From Chloroflexota bacterium (GTDB taxonomy: Bacteria; Chloroflexota; Anaerolineae; UBA7937; JACPPX01), in assembly GCA_016196905.1 (NCBI GenBank), contig JACPWV010000221.1, forward strand, positions 1 through 5,322: a stretch of DNA of 5,322 nucleotides, given 5' to 3'. The notes beneath the pieces were generated by a model. It was given only the letters and a program-made list of their open reading frames with translations. It had not been told where the DNA came from and did not search any database. The position numbers and the translations under genes are program-made. Below, in pieces: positions 4,737-5,322 of the stretch (positions within the stretch are counted from its first letter, which is position 1; each line of letters starts with the position of its first letter).

Positions 4737-5322
4737 ATGTATCCTCGCGCGCTGCTCATGGGAGTAGCATTGCTCATCGGCTGCGCCGCCCAGTCAACGG
4801 CTCCAGCGCCGATTGAGCCGAGCTCCGACCCGCCCGCCTCGTCGAGGCAGGCGGAGGCCCCTTTGGCCGATGACTTCTCAAAGGCCGAGTTGCGTCGCGA
4901 GCCAATGAATATCCTCGTCCCCGGGCCTTCAACCCTGCTGGGGCCCATGCCCCACGAATACCAGCGCCTGAACAACTGCGGTCCTACCTCAGTAGCGATG
5001 GTGCTGGGTTATTTCGGACAGCCGACCAGCCAACAGGACACCGCGCCCTATTTGAAAGGGGGGGCTTCGGATAAAAACGTGAGCCCGCGCGAGATCGCTG
5101 CTTATTTCCGCCAGCGCGGTTTCCAGGCGAGGGTGCGCATTAACGGCGATCTCGAGTTGCTGATGACCCTGTTGGCCAATGGATTCCCGGTCATCGTCCA
5201 ACAGTGGTTGGAGCGGCCCGACGATGCTCTGACGGGGCATTATCGCATCGTGCTGGGCTTCGATCGATCCAAACAGGTCATCATCGTCAACGATGCCTAC
5301 CTGGGGCCTCAGGTCGAGATTA
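4737..5322 (+). CDS. C39-like cysteine peptidase lipoprotein, N-terminal part (3' end outside window)
   Basis: Predicted secreted, lipid-anchored protein with a papain-fold peptidase domain of the C39-like (Peptidase_C39_2) type. The 195 visible residues start with a short signal peptide, MYPRALLMGVALLIGC, whose LLIGC lipobox places the lipidated cysteine at residue 16. A Pro/Ser/Ala-rich tether follows (17-45). The catalytic domain (from about 68) shows Cys81 in NNCGPTSVAMVL, Gln76 as possible oxyanion-hole residue, His168 in GHYRIVLGFD and Asp186 in VNDAYLGP, so the triad appears complete. DKNVSPREIAAYFRQRGF (112-129) and NGFPVIVQ (148-155) match the bacterial C39-like families I recall from Chloroflexota, which often continue into TPR repeats; whether this one does lies outside the window. 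The start is supported by GAGGG six bases upstream and a perfect extended -10. It is divergent from ffh. Substrate is unknown; peptidase or transpeptidase-like activity is inferred from the fold. Confidence 0.85.
   Translation, partial: MYPRALLMGVALLIGCAAQSTAPAPIEPSSDPPASSRQAEAPLADDFSKAELRREPMNILVPGPSTLLGPMPHEYQRLNNCGPTSVAMVLGYFGQPTSQQDTAPYLKGGASDKNVSPREIAAYFRQRGFQARVRINGDLELLMTLLANGFPVIVQQWLERPDDALTGHYRIVLGFDRSKQVIIVNDAYLGPQVEI

Noticed and set aside
4685..5240. Minus-strand open frames opposite the C39-like lipoprotein
   Set aside because: They are antisense shadows. The plus-strand frame has a promoter, ribosome-binding site, lipobox and catalytic motifs.
1..5322. CRISPR array, tRNA, rRNA, insertion sequence or phage genes
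   Set aside because: No repeat-spacer periodicity, tRNA-like cloverleaf, transposase motif or terminal repeats were seen; the window is mostly housekeeping genes.

Overview
The window looks like a GC-rich bacterial chromosome segment. My best guess is Chloroflexota, near Anaerolineae. That guess rests on three things recalled rather than searched: the style of the C39-like lipoprotein (NNCGPTS, DKNVSP, GHYRIVLGFD), the GTRLWPLSR-type mannose-1-phosphate guanylyltransferase with an EPEGKG motif, and an ffh-rpsP-KH-rimM block without trmD directly behind it. The assignment to a phylum is inference; the gene identities are much firmer.

Layout. Almost everything lies on the minus strand and reads right to left: ffh (4497-3175), rpsP (3039-2491), khpA (2413-2186), rimM (2186-1677), a strong hairpin (1645-1623), dprA (1562-447), then the first 119 codons of a mannose-1-phosphate guanylyltransferase (357-1), which runs off the left edge. 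The one plus-strand gene begins at 4737, diverges from ffh and runs off the right edge. It encodes a lipoprotein with a papain-like C39-type peptidase domain. It has a perfect extended -10 promoter (4698-4706).

How the genes work together. ffh, rpsP, khpA and rimM form a widely conserved translation and protein-targeting cluster: the SRP GTPase, ribosomal protein bS16, a small KH-domain RNA chaperone and the 16S/30S maturation factor RimM. khpA and rimM overlap by one base (TGATG), which suggests translational coupling. The 9-bp hairpin after rimM and a TTGACA box just beyond it suggest that dprA (single-stranded DNA handling in transformation) is a separate unit. The guanylyltransferase makes GDP-mannose for polysaccharide or glycoconjugate synthesis and follows dprA after an 89-bp gap.

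Most interesting observation. The rpsP product is 182 residues, about twice the usual length. After a normal bS16 domain and an Ala/Pro-rich linker it carries a domain that aligns closely with the C-terminal domain of the RNA polymerase alpha subunit (alphaCTD). The positions equivalent to E. coli alpha R265, N268, G296, K298, S299 and E302, which contact DNA at UP elements, are all retained. A ribosomal protein joined to a DNA-binding alphaCTD-like module could link the ribosome to DNA or transcription, or could be an adapted rRNA-binding extension. Secondary observations are an Ala-to-Gln change in the Ffh G3 motif, a minus-strand terminator placed upstream of ffh, and an inverted repeat overlapping the lipoprotein promoter.
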